Assembly: GCF_008000935.1 (NCBI RefSeq)
Contig: NZ_CP042831.1
Span: 3,038,001 to 3,102,000 of the forward strand
Length of the DNA stretch: 64,000 nt
Direction: 5' to 3'
Source: Flavobacterium alkalisoli
GTDB taxonomy: Bacteria; Bacteroidota; Bacteroidia; Flavobacteriales; Flavobacteriaceae
In this document: piece after piece, positions 35,201-44,218 of the stretch
How the letters are laid out: every line of letters starts with the position of its first letter
Numbering within the stretch: position 1 is the stretch's first letter
The notes under the pieces: model-generated
Databases searched by the model: none
What the model was told of the DNA's origin: nothing
Seen by the model: the letters and a program-made list of their open reading frames with translations, nothing else
Made by a program: the position numbers and the translations under genes

Positions 35201-36959
35201 CCGTATTGATATTGGTAGGCGGCAGCAGGTCATTGGCCGGCACAATAACAGACTCAATAGTCCTGATTACCGAACTGGAAGTGGCCCTGGAGAACCAGTT
35301 GATCCCGTAAGAACTATAATCGTGAGAGCCTGATTCCTTTTCGCGGTGTACAAACAAGGCATGTCCCGGATCTGGAATAACAATGGAGACAGTTTCCCTT
35401 TTTTCGTAGGTGGTACTTACTGTACTGTCCAGATTGCCGTACCGTGAATTATTCGAGAGTTCGGGTTTTCGCCAATTGGGCTGCCCGGTCTTCCTATATT
35501 CGATACCTGCATAGACCGGATTTGTAAGGTCTGCAGAGATGAACTCATAATTTTTATAAAAGAAAGCCGCATTTTCCTGCTCATCGGGAAGGTCTTCATT
35601 AAACAAAGAGAGATAGCGGGTCCTACCGTCATGGGAATATCCGTCGGGATCGGTGATACTCGCCGGTGATTCGATCATGTTACCGGTATACATCCCGGGA
35701 ACGGGAGCTTTCAGGTCAACAGGGACCGGCAGTCGCTGATCTGTTAGTGCAGTGGGAAGGGAGCAATACAGGTGATGGACCTCCCTTGCACCCAAACCGT
35801 CCTGAAGGTCACCAAAGGTAACATATTCTGCTATATAGATAAATCGGGAACCGCTCTCAACCACACCCCCAAAATCAAGTACGCCCAGACCCATCATCCT
35901 TGCAATATGGTAGTCCAGTGAAGCCATGACAAGCAGCTGCAGGTTTGATATTTCAAACTCTGAGGCTTCCTGCGTACCACCCGGCCCCTCCACCGCATCA
36001 TAGCTAAAGGTTTCCATAGCCATCGGATTACTTGCGCTGTCACTTAACTGTATATAGCGCTGCACACCATTTTTTATGCGTTCATCAGGAGGGACACTTC
36101 CCCCACTCCAACGCAGCTTGTAATTATTCACATTAACAAGCGCATTGTCATTATAGCGGAGCCAGCGCCCGTTTACGATATTGGCCGCCGGTTCAAGCCT
36201 TTCAAAGGCTGTGGCATCATCAAGGGTGAGTGCATGCTTACCGAGCAGTGTCCAGGTTATTTTCCTGTCGGAAACCAAATCCGAATAAAGTTCAAAGTCG
36301 ATACTGGTCGGATAGGTACCGGTGCATTGTAATCGGATACTTCGTATATTTTCACTGTAGAGCTTTTTGCCGTTAATACCTGTAAAATCATAGGTTTTAC
36401 GCAACGTTGCCCTTCTTGGTGCTGTCAGTGTGTTTTCCTCTACCGAAAGCAGTTCTGTTTTAATAGTGGCCTGGCTTGCATTGGAAAGGTTTACCTTAAC
36501 CGAAAAGCTTAGTTCACTCTGGTTTTCAACCTCGAGTATCCCTCCCTGCCCCATGTAGGAAGCAATAAATCCCTGCGGGTTCTGTCCCGGGTTGACAGAG
36601 GCACGTACCTGTGCATATATTGAGCCATTTTTAAAACGTACGTGGAACATCTTACCGCTTACTGCATAGGCCCAATACAGGGAGCTGTCATTAATGGTTC
36701 CCGGTATGGCAGAAAAACTGACTGTTGCTAATTTTCCGGTATTCTGATAGGGCGCCCTGTAAATATTTACAAAATCCGCTGTTTTGTTAAAATTAATACC
36801 CGGCGTGGCATAATCCCCCTTGGGAAGGTGTTGGGACAACCCGTTTTTAAGCATCCATCGAAGATGGATGCCTTTTGTACTGTCCGTACCTGTAGAACCT
36901 GCACTCTGAAGATATATATGTGGTGATTGAAGAGAGGTTTTTGCTGTTATCTCAATCAT
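32265..36959 (-). CDS. Giant island protein, 1564 aa, unknown family
   Basis: I do not recognise a named family. The protein begins MIEITAKTSLQSPHIYLQSA with STKGIHLRWMLKNGLSQHLP soon after, and has no signal peptide or membrane helix. It is beta-rich throughout. Fibronectin-III-like stretches appear in the last third (PAIEFTINAYPKTQHIKKIN and SPVLQYYSEPISQGVLNSVI, which read as tandem Ig-like sandwiches). The C-terminus (IGDMIVGGTFLIR) is hydrophobic. Codon use and G+C content are unlike the neighbouring chromosome, with more Gly, Pro and GC-rich codons. It lies 20 bases after the 2411-aa gene and 5 before the fibre genes. A scaffold for the fibres is possible but only inference. Confidence 0.75.
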   Translation of the reverse strand: MIEITAKTSLQSPHIYLQSAGSTGTDSTKGIHLRWMLKNGLSQHLPKGDYATPGINFNKTADFVNIYRAPYQNTGKLATVSFSAIPGTINDSSLYWAYAVSGKMFHVRFKNGSIYAQVRASVNPGQNPQGFIASYMGQGGILEVENQSELSFSVKVNLSNASQATIKTELLSVEENTLTAPRRATLRKTYDFTGINGKKLYSENIRSIRLQCTGTYPTSIDFELYSDLVSDRKITWTLLGKHALTLDDATAFERLEPAANIVNGRWLRYNDNALVNVNNYKLRWSGGSVPPDERIKNGVQRYIQLSDSASNPMAMETFSYDAVEGPGGTQEASEFEISNLQLLVMASLDYHIARMMGLGVLDFGGVVESGSRFIYIAEYVTFGDLQDGLGAREVHHLYCSLPTALTDQRLPVPVDLKAPVPGMYTGNMIESPASITDPDGYSHDGRTRYLSLFNEDLPDEQENAAFFYKNYEFISADLTNPVYAGIEYRKTGQPNWRKPELSNNSRYGNLDSTVSTTYEKRETVSIVIPDPGHALFVHREKESGSHDYSSYGINWFSRATSSSVIRTIESVIVPANDLLPPTNINTVLIQKENPLFLTSAMEQDKYDDIGQADKTLVRMTFEYDHAQELIDYQQKIGNELIEGYTEFPDNEELFAENIELFFRNRLPHTVSGKILSVTNHSNPLLVIIKTTPYELVSTGQEDPELENQVIIPSVPAGTANNFIGSVLVAGEFEYVVQAVNTASTYPEFTVYKRAISGAIINAQTTVVPDEDLESPEAGALFLVVENMQSTTSWNEPTLNNPSGFKINIDQTAVHRESIAIINSDNIAETHVQKFRGIYKNATVKKFMEEVNVADEGEEPVIELKHLGLYEVTFPSFQMPQHSQYTQGHDSVEFYNGTVRIHTLADAQGTRKVFKVVNAKNIGVSGADLTLYISDLSFPADETQQASYEGKIIPDGQSSISQMVNYYPGYKVYLYEDTTLGLTSANILPQGEDDLRYSVFGLRSHDNLYNYDSKLSTPVLMFAKAIREPEPPKQPEGGDYATRPDFFGKSTYTFTTDYKEGHKPYAVQFGRASDIQLLSAVYNRTPQGQQPSTVESIMKNIFLNGEEEFYVNRWNNFLSFNYPDGQFESFPDAQGIALPLPDSPDFIAAINAFIDNHNDFYTNEADVAHITTITSLNQVVIGSTPVHGQLIIRDFFKDTILNCFVPLTEIPIVFSHVKGTGYTPVPKKQKVRDRNGNLLSPTDPEFDMAPMMKVLQQNPYITQFTDFGLDGASNAKYFYAAKEMNMQMKSSDYSPILGPISMVNTSPAASPDVVKVISILENEALGITPAIEFTINAYPKTQHIKKINLYRTSNAADSLSVRTMQLVKTVDLTETMLLSQPQWVFRDDFDDLGYTPYGDPLFYRITVSRQVKYNDSTGALIIDYAPSEVSKVVMSNVVNNTLPESPVLQYYSEPISQGVLNSVILAWDRTVYNGKYHLYKMNSQGNWVKEDTIVTNAAEVYYPLGNHTVLDSEGNPVYHHYKVLAENFSGMISTKENILTIYSEDNWQDIGGIGDMIVGGTFLIR

Positions 36960-36979
36960 GATCTTTTTTATTTATAGGT

Positions 36980-39900
36980 TTATAAAACATCAATTGTTAT
37001 CGGTGGTACATTACCGGACTCCTCGTAACTGTAGCCGTTCCATATCTTATATCGGAACTTAAAGGAAAGACTTGGAGCCGTAATTGCCTGCGAAGAATGC
37101 ATAATGATAGCCTGAGCATAATCTTTCGAGAAGACTACTTTGTAATTCGTATCCGGACTGCTGCCATTCATCACCTGAAGCGTGTCCATTATCTCACTTA
37201 TCGGGATCCTCGGGATATTAAAAGGTTCAGGATTTCGTACTATTACTGCTATAACCTTATTATCATTACTGTTCCTTATAAAATTAAATTCGGTCGATAC
37301 AGCCTCATCCAAAGGTTCCAGTCCCAGTATTCCCTCAAAAATCCTATCATAGGCGTGTTGATATTGGTTAATATAACTATCTGCCGGATTGGCAACTCCT
37401 ACTATGGTTTTGTAGGCCATGTCAACCTGCTGAGCGGTTAAAGGTTTGGAAATGGAGAAGACTGCCTCCCTTGATACAGAGTCATCCCCTGTTCCATCGG
37501 TAAGCAGATAACTGTTCACCTGTTCTGCAAAACTTGCATAACGAGAGGTCTTAAATACAAACTTGTGTACTTCACGGGTTTCGTCCACTGCACTAAACTG
37601 GCCATTACCGTCACTGTCATAAAGATTGTTCACTATGGCCGTATATAATTTCTCCGGCTTGAGGTGCTTCAGGGCAATACTGATAAACTTAGAGGCCGGC
37701 TTAATCGGGTCAGCCCCAACAATAATACAGTTATTGGCTTGGTAAAGGTTTGCCCACTGGCTAATCACAAATGGTACCGGCGGGAAGAGATCATCCCTCC
37801 ACTCCTCAACGGTCTGAGGGATATGTATCGTTGTAATATCGTTTTCATCATAATCAAGATAAGGTGGATTGACAATTTGAGTCCCCTCTACCGGATCTTT
37901 AATAACTATTTTCATCCTACCACTAACTGGTGCTTTTCCGTTATACGTTTGCCAGGTATTAAAGAAATGGGTAGCATAGGTTTTGGCAAAGAAGAGATAT
38001 ATCTGTGATGTCTCATCATTATAGAACAGAGGCTTAGCACTCAATAGGTTACCATCAGCATTTGGATAGGACCTCTCATAATCAATATACTGTCGCAGCG
38101 AGGTTAGTGCAAAAGCATCCGGATTACTGTTAATCTGATTCCCTCCGTAGGTGGATTGCGGATGGGTATGGAAATATCCAACAGGTCCCCCTGTGGTAAA
38201 GCCATAGGTAAACGGATACAGTTGGCTGTTCTCCCCATTATCAACAGTGTCCTTTAGTACAAACTGAACCACATAAGAGGTGTCAGGTCTCCATACAGGC
38301 TGGATATATTTGGTAATCCCGTCAATGGTTGCCTGTGCATCCTGAGATATGGCAGCCTGTCCCGGAATATTTAAATTATACTCATAGCTTTCCAGTGACA
38401 GCCAGCAAACCTGATGCAAAAGCGTGGTATCGGGAATTTTGTCAAAAGCATAATGTCCCAAATCATTCAGATAATCCAGGATCTCTCCGATGGCTCCCAC
38501 GGCATTCTGGTAGCTCCCTGCATCCGGATGTACAATAAAATCCAGCAACAGGTCTATGTAGTCCTGCAGGTCTCCAATAATTCCGTATTGCGGATTGGCA
38601 GTATCGAAATCGTTCAGGAAATCAATAATATCCTGCGCACAGCCTATCTGAACCGAAAAGTCAAATAGGTTATCAATATCAGGAAAACAGTTATGGTAAA
38701 TCTCCTCAATGGAATTGAATAGGTCCTCAAGAGTGGTTTCTTTATCACCTCCGCAATCACAGTTGCCCATTATACTGATTCCGTTCTGTATCTCCTGAGC
38801 GGCAGCATAAGCCACTTGGTAACTTGCTAGCGATCCGTTAGCGATAAAGTTATTTATGTCCTTAAGCTGGTCGTAATATAACTTTTTAGCCAATTCATAA
38901 TCTGGGAAATTACTATCAAAATCACCTACCGTAGAAAGATAGGACTGCATACATCCGGTCATTGCTGTCATGTCACTTTCCTCAGCCACTCCGGGATCCA
39001 TTAGGCAGGACTGATAAATTGCCATCAAGTCGTCATATAGCTTACAAAGCTCATAATCTTCATCACAGCCACAATCGCATCCTCCTGTCTGTTCTATACC
39101 TTCAATAATTTTCGCTAGAGCCTGATAAGCCCTTACATAATGCTCAAGGGTCTGATCGGCCATGAAAGTATCGATGTCCTTAGTCTGATCGATATAAATA
39201 TTCTCCACCTCGTACTGAGGGTATTGCTTATCAAAATCATAAATCAGACTTCTGGAGTTGGCAATGCATTTGGCAACATCCGGAATCTCTTCCTCTCGGA
39301 TTTGTGAAGGGTCTATTAGACAACCATTATAAATCTGAAGTAGTGAATCATACAGCTCACACAAAGTCTCATCCTTTTCACATTTTGTCTCAAAAACATC
39401 TATTTCAAGCTTAATTCCTTCTCCCGGGACTATAAAATCCCTTATATCACCCGCGAGTACGGTTGCTTTTCTGCCATCATTGATCAGTTCATAACGGGTA
39501 GTAGGAAATTCCGGGAACAGCCTTACACCTAATATTTGATGTCTGCTCTCAATAGTCAGAACGTTACCGCTGACCATAAATCCGAAAGGATTTCCTTTTA
39601 CCTTATGTCCGCTACCAAAATCCCATGCCGTTAACAGAGTGGTATTATTATCTGCCTGATACAGATTATTATCCAGATCAAAAGAATAGCCCTGCGAGGA
39701 TATATTACCCTGCTGTCCGTTGATCAGGTTTAGTTCGCTGATAAGAGAATCTGTAGATTGCGGTGTACCTGTGGCCAGGCCTAAAGCAATCTGGGCATTA
39801 AGGTTATTTATACCCTGTATCTGAGCCTGAAGCGAATTCAAAAGGACCGGATTAGGATAAAGTGGTTCTATGACTATTTTAGTAACTGCCCTCCAGGAAG

Positions 39901-42900
39901 GTTTATTATAGAGTATCGATTCGTTAAGCTGTGAGGTACTTAAAAGTACCGTATGAGGCTCACTCTGGTTAATCGCATTAGGGTCCGGATTGCCGTATTG
40001 CACCTCCAGAGCCAAATCATCTATTAGTGGAGCGTAGTACTTTATTCTTACTCCCTGACTGTCACTGCTGAGCTTTAGTGATATGTATACCGAAGGTTCC
40101 GGCAAAATTGTCTGAAGTTTCTTTTTATTACCGAAGGCCAATGATTTTGCAAAACCAAATACATTGGTATGATCCGTTATCTCCGCATAATCATTATCTG
40201 TTGTGTTAAGCAGTAAAAAAGCGGCTTCATTGGAATAGATCATCTGGTTACCGTCAAAGAAATAATACTGCTGTTGTAACGGCTTGTCCAAAAAGTCAGC
40301 ACATTTAGGAGAAAGGTGTTCACCTTCACAGAAAAGTGTACCGGGAGTCAGCCCATACTGTTCAGGAATGTACCATCCAGGTTCCCCCTGTTCAGTATAA
40401 GAGAAAGGTGTTGTTGCCAATAACCTTACCGTATTGTACCTGCCATCTGATTTCTGAAACTGACCTATTTTAAGGTTATCAAAAGCCGAACTCTGATCAT
40501 CAGGATACAAGGCCTTATAAGGATGATAATCCACCCATGCTGCCGATACGCCTTGTGAGGCCGGCCTCCATGATTTTATAACCAGACTCTCCAGTGAATA
40601 CTGGTGTTTCACCTGACGTAACTCTTTTCCTTTAACCACCTTATCTGGTGGTATCAGATCAGTATATTTATCGGGCGGATTAGTAACTCCGCCTATCAGA
40701 TTTCCAACCGCACCCGGCAATAGTGCTTTTTCGGTCTTTAAATCAATATAAGTATCCAGAGGGATTATATGCTGGGTAATCTGCGAAGGTAGGTTTGAAG
40801 GTATTGAACTACCCAGATATGCCAATTCAAATGTTTCATTGCTAAGCATATTAACCCCTTTGACAATTTGTGGGATTATGGCAGTATTAGTACCATTAAT
40901 CAATGGATTAATTGGAGTTCTGTCAACATTCTTGCTCTTCTCCCAAAGTACTTCAACTTCCTGATCAAAAGAGAACTTGAAGACAAACAGTATTTTGATC
41001 TTAATCTTTATTCTTACCTTACCGTAGATCAGATATGGTTGTGATGCCTCAACAGCAAAAAGTATTTGGAATGATGCAGACAGTTCTACAAACTTGACAT
41101 TGATCTCGGCACCAACACCGGCATCAAGATAAGCACCGAACTGAGGCTTCTCAAAACTTATCTTACCTCCAACCTCAATATATGCCCAGGCATGTACCTT
41201 GATAATTCCGGCATAGTTCCTTTGGAAGTCAAACTCACCCCTTGAACCGGCCTCAATACCCCTGCCTGAAAGCATTAGGTAACTCTTAAGGGTAACTAAC
41301 TGTAGTATTTCTGCGGTAACAGGGTTATCCCTGGTTCCAATATTCACATACCACTTCGATGGATTATTAAAAAAGAAAGCAGCCTGAACATCGGCATAAA
41401 GTTTCAGTATAGATCCACTTCCTGTAGGCATTTTAAAATCTGCTCCAAAGCCGAATTCCAGGGAATTATCCCCGATAGCCACAAAGGCAAAAAACGGCGG
41501 ATCCTGAGTATTGTCAAGTCCTAACCTTGCGGATAAAACAGCGGCTCGCCCGTCAATCATAAATAATGACGGAACGGACAACAGAATCATTGCTTTAATA
41601 TTAAGAACCGTACCATTGTCAAACGAGGTTCCCAACGATGCACCTGCACCTATAGAAAAAGGATCCTGGGCATTGTTTGTCTGATTTGGTCCCCTAAATT
41701 TAGTAACATGAATACCACGTGGCGGCACCTTATAATAATCATACCAAGTATCTACTCCGGAAACGAGACCCACGGCCTCTTTCTCGGCAACATACCTATA
41801 GCCTAATAATCCTCGGAAACCATAAATGGCAAATGTGCCTAAAGGAATAGGAGCCGGGAATTCAATTGAGGCATCTATGATAAAGGCCGGGTATCTAGGT
41901 GCCAATTTCATATCGGCACTACCGGTTATTTTGGCTTTTGGTAATTGAATTTTGATACCTCCGGCATACTCAGGTGAAGTTCCCGGCTCCGGAATGGATA
42001 ACCATCCGTTTATTATGGCAACTGGCGTACTGGCTGGTATTGTAAGATCCAAATAAAGAGTTTGAATATGCAGATAGGCCTGTGGCTTGTTAGGAAGGTC
42101 ATCCGTACAATAATAATACTTGATACCATCTCCCCTTATTTCGACTCCTAACGGATCTACGTTAATACCACCATCAAATCCGAAATAATTGAACTTGCGC
42201 ATTACGCCATTCACTTCTTTCTGGTGTGATCCATAATGGATTGCAGTAACCGTGATATCCGCAGGACCAAGAGGTAATACTATTGGTTCAGCAAGATTGA
42301 TGGAACCGCCATCAAACTCCATAGAACCATCACTATAAATACGTAGTCTGTCAATCTCAATAGGTCCCAATTTAAGGACATCTCTTAGTATACCTTCAAA
42401 CTGCAAAGTTCCTGAGGTACCCAAATAAAATGGACTATTACTATTATCCCTGCCTAATTCAACTGTTTTAAGGTTATAAGTAAAAATATCTTTTAATGTA
42501 ATCGGTAACTGTTGTGTTTTGGCTGTAAGATTAAAACCTCCATCTTCCTGTACATGTCCTTCAATGTCAATTTGCATTGGAGAATCTTCCAAAAAATGTC
42601 CTTCCGGATAGGTGAACTTATTCAATTCCAGTACTCCGGAAATATTGGAGGAAATAACTTTACTTTGGCTAAAGGTTATGTCAAAACTCCTGAAACCAAC
42701 TTTAAAACCATTATCATTTCCAATTCTTTTCCACAATATATTTTCATTAAGCGATGCCAAATAACTATAATATTCGGAAGCAGTTGTAAATTTCAGTACC
42801 TGTGATGAACCCACAGGCTGCAATGAAAGCGGAAACTTAAACGCATAAGGCACGTCTTGATTTAGCGTTGCTAAATAAGCTCTTAAATCAACATAATTTG

Positions 42901-44215
42901 AGAAATTTACCTCGAAAAACTGATTCGTTTCATCATTTTTTTCATACAGAGTTACAGGATAAATAAAATTAAACTTATCGTTAAAATACTGGAATTCTGT
43001 TCCTACTCCGACTGGTACCGCTTCAAGACCAATAATACCTGAAAAACCTCCGGTGCCTATTAAAAGATCATACGCTCCTAATCGTAAAGAAGTAGTTGTA
43101 TTTCCTGTAATTTCGGATTCCTGAGTAAACCATCGTGGAGGAAAAGTGACCGATACAGCACGAGCATAAACCCCGGTAAAATTCTCTGGTCTATTATCAT
43201 TAAAAGCTTCTGGTATGTTGGTACTCTTACTCAAGTCCAGCTTAAGGCTCTCAATCTGAACCAGAAGACCTGTATCGCCAATTTCACAATATCTTGGATT
43301 TAGGGTTCCCGCAAGTTCCAAATTATAACCTACTCCCGCATCTGTATCAGCATATAAAATAGCCTTAGCAAAATCAAAATAAGCTTTACTTTCAGGATTA
43401 GGATCGGGCAAGGTTCCTAAATCATTCCATGGCTTAAGTATATTTCTCGGAAATTCAATTGAAGCTGATACTTCCAAGGTCACCCTTGCCCGTGGTATCA
43501 GTATTTCCCTTAAGTAGGTTTTAAAATCATAAGGAACGAAGGCTTTAAAAAAGGCTTCCGTATTATCTTGTGTTGTAGCTACATCCGTATTTAGGAGATA
43601 AGTCTTAAAAACAGCAACTGAAGCAATACTTTCATATTTTATCTCAATATCTCTTACAAGTTCTTGAGCGGGATTGTCTGTCACCGGATAAGAGATGGGT
43701 GCGCTCAAATGTCCGGACAGAGCAGTATTTAAATCATCAACAAATAGATTTACCGGATTTAACGAAGGAGGTATATCAACAGCTCTATTTTTAATAGCTT
43801 GATCAACAACTTCTATTTCGGAAATATTGAAAACGGTAAGACCTAACTTGTAAAAATCCTCAAGACTAAAAGAAAAAGTCTCAATATCAAAACTTTTAAA
43901 ATGAGCAATAATTGGCCAATTATACTCAATTGTGATCGGAAATGAGGAAATATCATTTTGATCTGTATCGCGGTTGAGAACAAATTTTAAACCTAAAAGC
44001 AGATCAAATGCTATTTGCTCACGAGTTATAATTTCTAAATTATAAAAAGCAGTTGAACCATCGTTACTGACTGATGACTGAAAATCTTTGTAAAAGATTT
44101 TTTCAAAAATATCGGCAGCCATTGTTTTTACAAAATCAAAGCTGTCAGGTATTGAATCTAATGTGATAAGATTCTTTAATGACGGATAATATTTTAGGTT
44201 GGTATTTACTGGCAT
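36980..44215 (-). CDS. Giant island protein, 2411 aa, unknown family
   Basis: This is the longest complete gene here. It has no signal peptide (MPVNTNLKYYPSLKNLITLD). The N-terminal 600 residues are beta-rich (EVNFSNYVDLRAYLATL). A middle part, about 600-1120, is a long run of amphipathic strands rich in Gly and aromatics (SIGAGASLGTSFDNGTVLNI, PSLFMIDGRAAVLSARLGLD, ending in KVRIKIKIKILFVFKFSFDQ). That is the look of a lipid-binding or barrel-like sheet. Residues about 1611-1932 are three Cys-containing helical repeats. The C-terminal part (to PPITIDVL) contains Ig-like segments. I know no function. A lipoprotein gene precedes it by 3 bases. Confidence 0.75.
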   Translation of the reverse strand: MPVNTNLKYYPSLKNLITLDSIPDSFDFVKTMAADIFEKIFYKDFQSSVSNDGSTAFYNLEIITREQIAFDLLLGLKFVLNRDTDQNDISSFPITIEYNWPIIAHFKSFDIETFSFSLEDFYKLGLTVFNISEIEVVDQAIKNRAVDIPPSLNPVNLFVDDLNTALSGHLSAPISYPVTDNPAQELVRDIEIKYESIASVAVFKTYLLNTDVATTQDNTEAFFKAFVPYDFKTYLREILIPRARVTLEVSASIEFPRNILKPWNDLGTLPDPNPESKAYFDFAKAILYADTDAGVGYNLELAGTLNPRYCEIGDTGLLVQIESLKLDLSKSTNIPEAFNDNRPENFTGVYARAVSVTFPPRWFTQESEITGNTTTSLRLGAYDLLIGTGGFSGIIGLEAVPVGVGTEFQYFNDKFNFIYPVTLYEKNDETNQFFEVNFSNYVDLRAYLATLNQDVPYAFKFPLSLQPVGSSQVLKFTTASEYYSYLASLNENILWKRIGNDNGFKVGFRSFDITFSQSKVISSNISGVLELNKFTYPEGHFLEDSPMQIDIEGHVQEDGGFNLTAKTQQLPITLKDIFTYNLKTVELGRDNSNSPFYLGTSGTLQFEGILRDVLKLGPIEIDRLRIYSDGSMEFDGGSINLAEPIVLPLGPADITVTAIHYGSHQKEVNGVMRKFNYFGFDGGINVDPLGVEIRGDGIKYYYCTDDLPNKPQAYLHIQTLYLDLTIPASTPVAIINGWLSIPEPGTSPEYAGGIKIQLPKAKITGSADMKLAPRYPAFIIDASIEFPAPIPLGTFAIYGFRGLLGYRYVAEKEAVGLVSGVDTWYDYYKVPPRGIHVTKFRGPNQTNNAQDPFSIGAGASLGTSFDNGTVLNIKAMILLSVPSLFMIDGRAAVLSARLGLDNTQDPPFFAFVAIGDNSLEFGFGADFKMPTGSGSILKLYADVQAAFFFNNPSKWYVNIGTRDNPVTAEILQLVTLKSYLMLSGRGIEAGSRGEFDFQRNYAGIIKVHAWAYIEVGGKISFEKPQFGAYLDAGVGAEINVKFVELSASFQILFAVEASQPYLIYGKVRIKIKIKILFVFKFSFDQEVEVLWEKSKNVDRTPINPLINGTNTAIIPQIVKGVNMLSNETFELAYLGSSIPSNLPSQITQHIIPLDTYIDLKTEKALLPGAVGNLIGGVTNPPDKYTDLIPPDKVVKGKELRQVKHQYSLESLVIKSWRPASQGVSAAWVDYHPYKALYPDDQSSAFDNLKIGQFQKSDGRYNTVRLLATTPFSYTEQGEPGWYIPEQYGLTPGTLFCEGEHLSPKCADFLDKPLQQQYYFFDGNQMIYSNEAAFLLLNTTDNDYAEITDHTNVFGFAKSLAFGNKKKLQTILPEPSVYISLKLSSDSQGVRIKYYAPLIDDLALEVQYGNPDPNAINQSEPHTVLLSTSQLNESILYNKPSWRAVTKIVIEPLYPNPVLLNSLQAQIQGINNLNAQIALGLATGTPQSTDSLISELNLINGQQGNISSQGYSFDLDNNLYQADNNTTLLTAWDFGSGHKVKGNPFGFMVSGNVLTIESRHQILGVRLFPEFPTTRYELINDGRKATVLAGDIRDFIVPGEGIKLEIDVFETKCEKDETLCELYDSLLQIYNGCLIDPSQIREEEIPDVAKCIANSRSLIYDFDKQYPQYEVENIYIDQTKDIDTFMADQTLEHYVRAYQALAKIIEGIEQTGGCDCGCDEDYELCKLYDDLMAIYQSCLMDPGVAEESDMTAMTGCMQSYLSTVGDFDSNFPDYELAKKLYYDQLKDINNFIANGSLASYQVAYAAAQEIQNGISIMGNCDCGGDKETTLEDLFNSIEEIYHNCFPDIDNLFDFSVQIGCAQDIIDFLNDFDTANPQYGIIGDLQDYIDLLLDFIVHPDAGSYQNAVGAIGEILDYLNDLGHYAFDKIPDTTLLHQVCWLSLESYEYNLNIPGQAAISQDAQATIDGITKYIQPVWRPDTSYVVQFVLKDTVDNGENSQLYPFTYGFTTGGPVGYFHTHPQSTYGGNQINSNPDAFALTSLRQYIDYERSYPNADGNLLSAKPLFYNDETSQIYLFFAKTYATHFFNTWQTYNGKAPVSGRMKIVIKDPVEGTQIVNPPYLDYDENDITTIHIPQTVEEWRDDLFPPVPFVISQWANLYQANNCIIVGADPIKPASKFISIALKHLKPEKLYTAIVNNLYDSDGNGQFSAVDETREVHKFVFKTSRYASFAEQVNSYLLTDGTGDDSVSREAVFSISKPLTAQQVDMAYKTIVGVANPADSYINQYQHAYDRIFEGILGLEPLDEAVSTEFNFIRNSNDNKVIAVIVRNPEPFNIPRIPISEIMDTLQVMNGSSPDTNYKVVFSKDYAQAIIMHSSQAITAPSLSFKFRYKIWNGYSYEESGNVPPITIDVL
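38420..39385 (-). repeat. Three Cys-containing ~105-aa repeats inside the 2411-aa protein
   Basis: The repeats start at ETLCELYDSLLQIYNGCLID, YELCKLYDDLMAIYQSCLMD and TLEDLFNSIEEIYHNCFPDI. Each continues with a conserved C (VAKCIANS, MTGCMQSY, IGCAQDII), then DFDxxxPxYE/G, an I-D-x-F/L helix, and an A-Y-Q-x-A-x-x-I-I helix. Linkers are GGCDCGCDEDYE and GNCDCGGDKET, Cys-Gly rich. The pattern points to disulfide- or metal-stabilised helical bundles. Confidence 0.7.
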
Positions 44216-44218
44216 AAT

